Below, piece after piece: positions 63,634 through 64,000 of a stretch of 64,000 nt of DNA. Source of the stretch: Geothermobacter hydrogeniphilus (GTDB lineage: Bacteria; Desulfobacterota; Desulfuromonadia; Desulfuromonadales; Geothermobacteraceae); the NCBI RefSeq assembly GCF_002093115.1, contig NZ_NAAD01000001.1:62001-126000 (forward strand). The letters run 5' to 3'. Under the pieces are notes generated by a model. That model searched no databases. It was given only the letters and a program-made list of their open reading frames with translations, and was not told the origin of the DNA. Position 1 is the first letter of the stretch. Every line of letters begins with the position of its first letter. The position numbers were made by a program, and so were the translations under genes.

Positions 63634-64000
63634 ATGGCGAATTACCTGAGCATTGATGTCGAGGATTACTTCCAGGTGGCGGCCTTTGAAAAGGTGTCGC
63701 CGCCCGGCTCCTGGCCGCAGCGGGAATTGCGTGTCCGGGAGAATACCGACAGGATTCTGCAGATGCTCGACCAGGCGGAGGTCAAGGCTACTTTTTTTGT
63801 CCTCGGCTGGATCGCCGAACGTTGCCGGGAGTTGGTCGAAACAATCGCCGCCGAAGGACACGAAGTGGCCAGCCATGGTTACTGGCATCAGCGCGTCGGC
63901 ACCCGGGACCGGACACTGTTTCGTCAGGACGTGGTCCGCAGCAAACACCTGCTGGAGGATCTCACCGGTCGTCCGGTACTTGGCTATCGCGCGCCGAGCT
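63634..64000 (+). CDS. XrtA-associated polysaccharide deacetylase, 3'-partial
   Basis: The ORF starts with ATG after a GGAGGA site and is still open at the window edge. The visible 122 residues match the XrtA-type deacetylase: LSIDVEDYFQV at the N-terminus, ATFFVLGWIAERC, and AAEGHEVASHGYWHQRV with the metal-binding His residues. It removes N-acetyl groups from the polymer. It fits the usual gene order of this locus. Confidence 0.9.
   Translation, partial: MANYLSIDVEDYFQVAAFEKVSPPGSWPQRELRVRENTDRILQMLDQAEVKATFFVLGWIAERCRELVETIAAEGHEVASHGYWHQRVGTRDRTLFRQDVVRSKHLLEDLTGRPVLGYRAPS

Overview
The window reads like a chromosomal piece of a GC-rich, Gram-negative, respiring bacterium of the Desulfuromonadales/Geobacterales type (Desulfuromonadota). 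This is inference from content: two multiheme c-type cytochromes (one with the CX4CH haem motifs typical of Geobacter relatives), very dense two-component signalling, an MglA-type GTPase, LptE, and an XrtA/PEP-CTERM exopolysaccharide locus. No 16S gene is present, so the species cannot be named.

Layout. 1-12.8 kb: a chemosensory operon (response regulators, CheA, an ExeA-like ATPase, two CheW, a zinc-ribbon/receiver protein, a HEAT-repeat protein, CheR, CheB, a GAF protein and CheY-like receivers) with no chemoreceptor gene in view. 12.8-20.1 kb: housekeeping genes infA, leuS, lptE, holA, rpsT, murJ and trmL. 20.2-25.3 kb: a 14-haem lipoprotein cytochrome built from tandem monohaem domains, and an O-acetylhomoserine sulfhydrylase. 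25.6-28.7 kb: an NFACT/RqcH protein, tRNA-Leu(CAG) followed by duplicated and inverted copies of its own 3' end, a small membrane protein and a Crp/Fnr regulator. 29.2-44.1 kb: a signalling block of four histidine kinases with closely similar transmitters, receiver proteins (one with HD-GYP), an MglA-like GTPase, and a receiver-MshEN-PilB/GspE fusion ATPase. 44.1-52.3 kb: a PstS-like binding protein with a Cache/HAMP/PAS protein, a lipoprotein and an HAO-like cytochrome that both end in SHOCT-like tails, a YgbA-family protein, a ferredoxin-like protein, a DUF4126 membrane protein, an acyltransferase and a hemerythrin; a receiver-PilZ protein follows to 53.1 kb. 53.1-53.9 kb: an AT-rich non-coding region with a perfect sigma-54 promoter match. 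53.9-64 kb: the XrtA/PEP-CTERM exopolysaccharide operon (TPR lipoprotein, sugar transferase, export protein, chain-length regulator, tyrosine kinase, beta-barrel protein, ATPase, and the start of a polysaccharide deacetylase cut by the window end).

The most striking non-coding feature is a family of about 162-bp, nearly fully palindromic elements with 14-bp terminal inverted repeats. Several copies are flanked by exact 5-bp direct repeats, as expected for a MITE moved by a transposase. Six full-length copies, two internally deleted copies (55 and 51 bp) and two 11-bp collapsed remnants lie in gene gaps. In three cases the element supplies the stop codon of the gene before it.

Functionally the window links sensing (chemosensory operon, kinases, c-di-GMP-related HD-GYP, PilZ and MshEN domains) to surface outputs (pilus-type ATPase, MglA polarity GTPase, exopolysaccharide). 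That connection is inferred from gene content; the sequence does not prove it.
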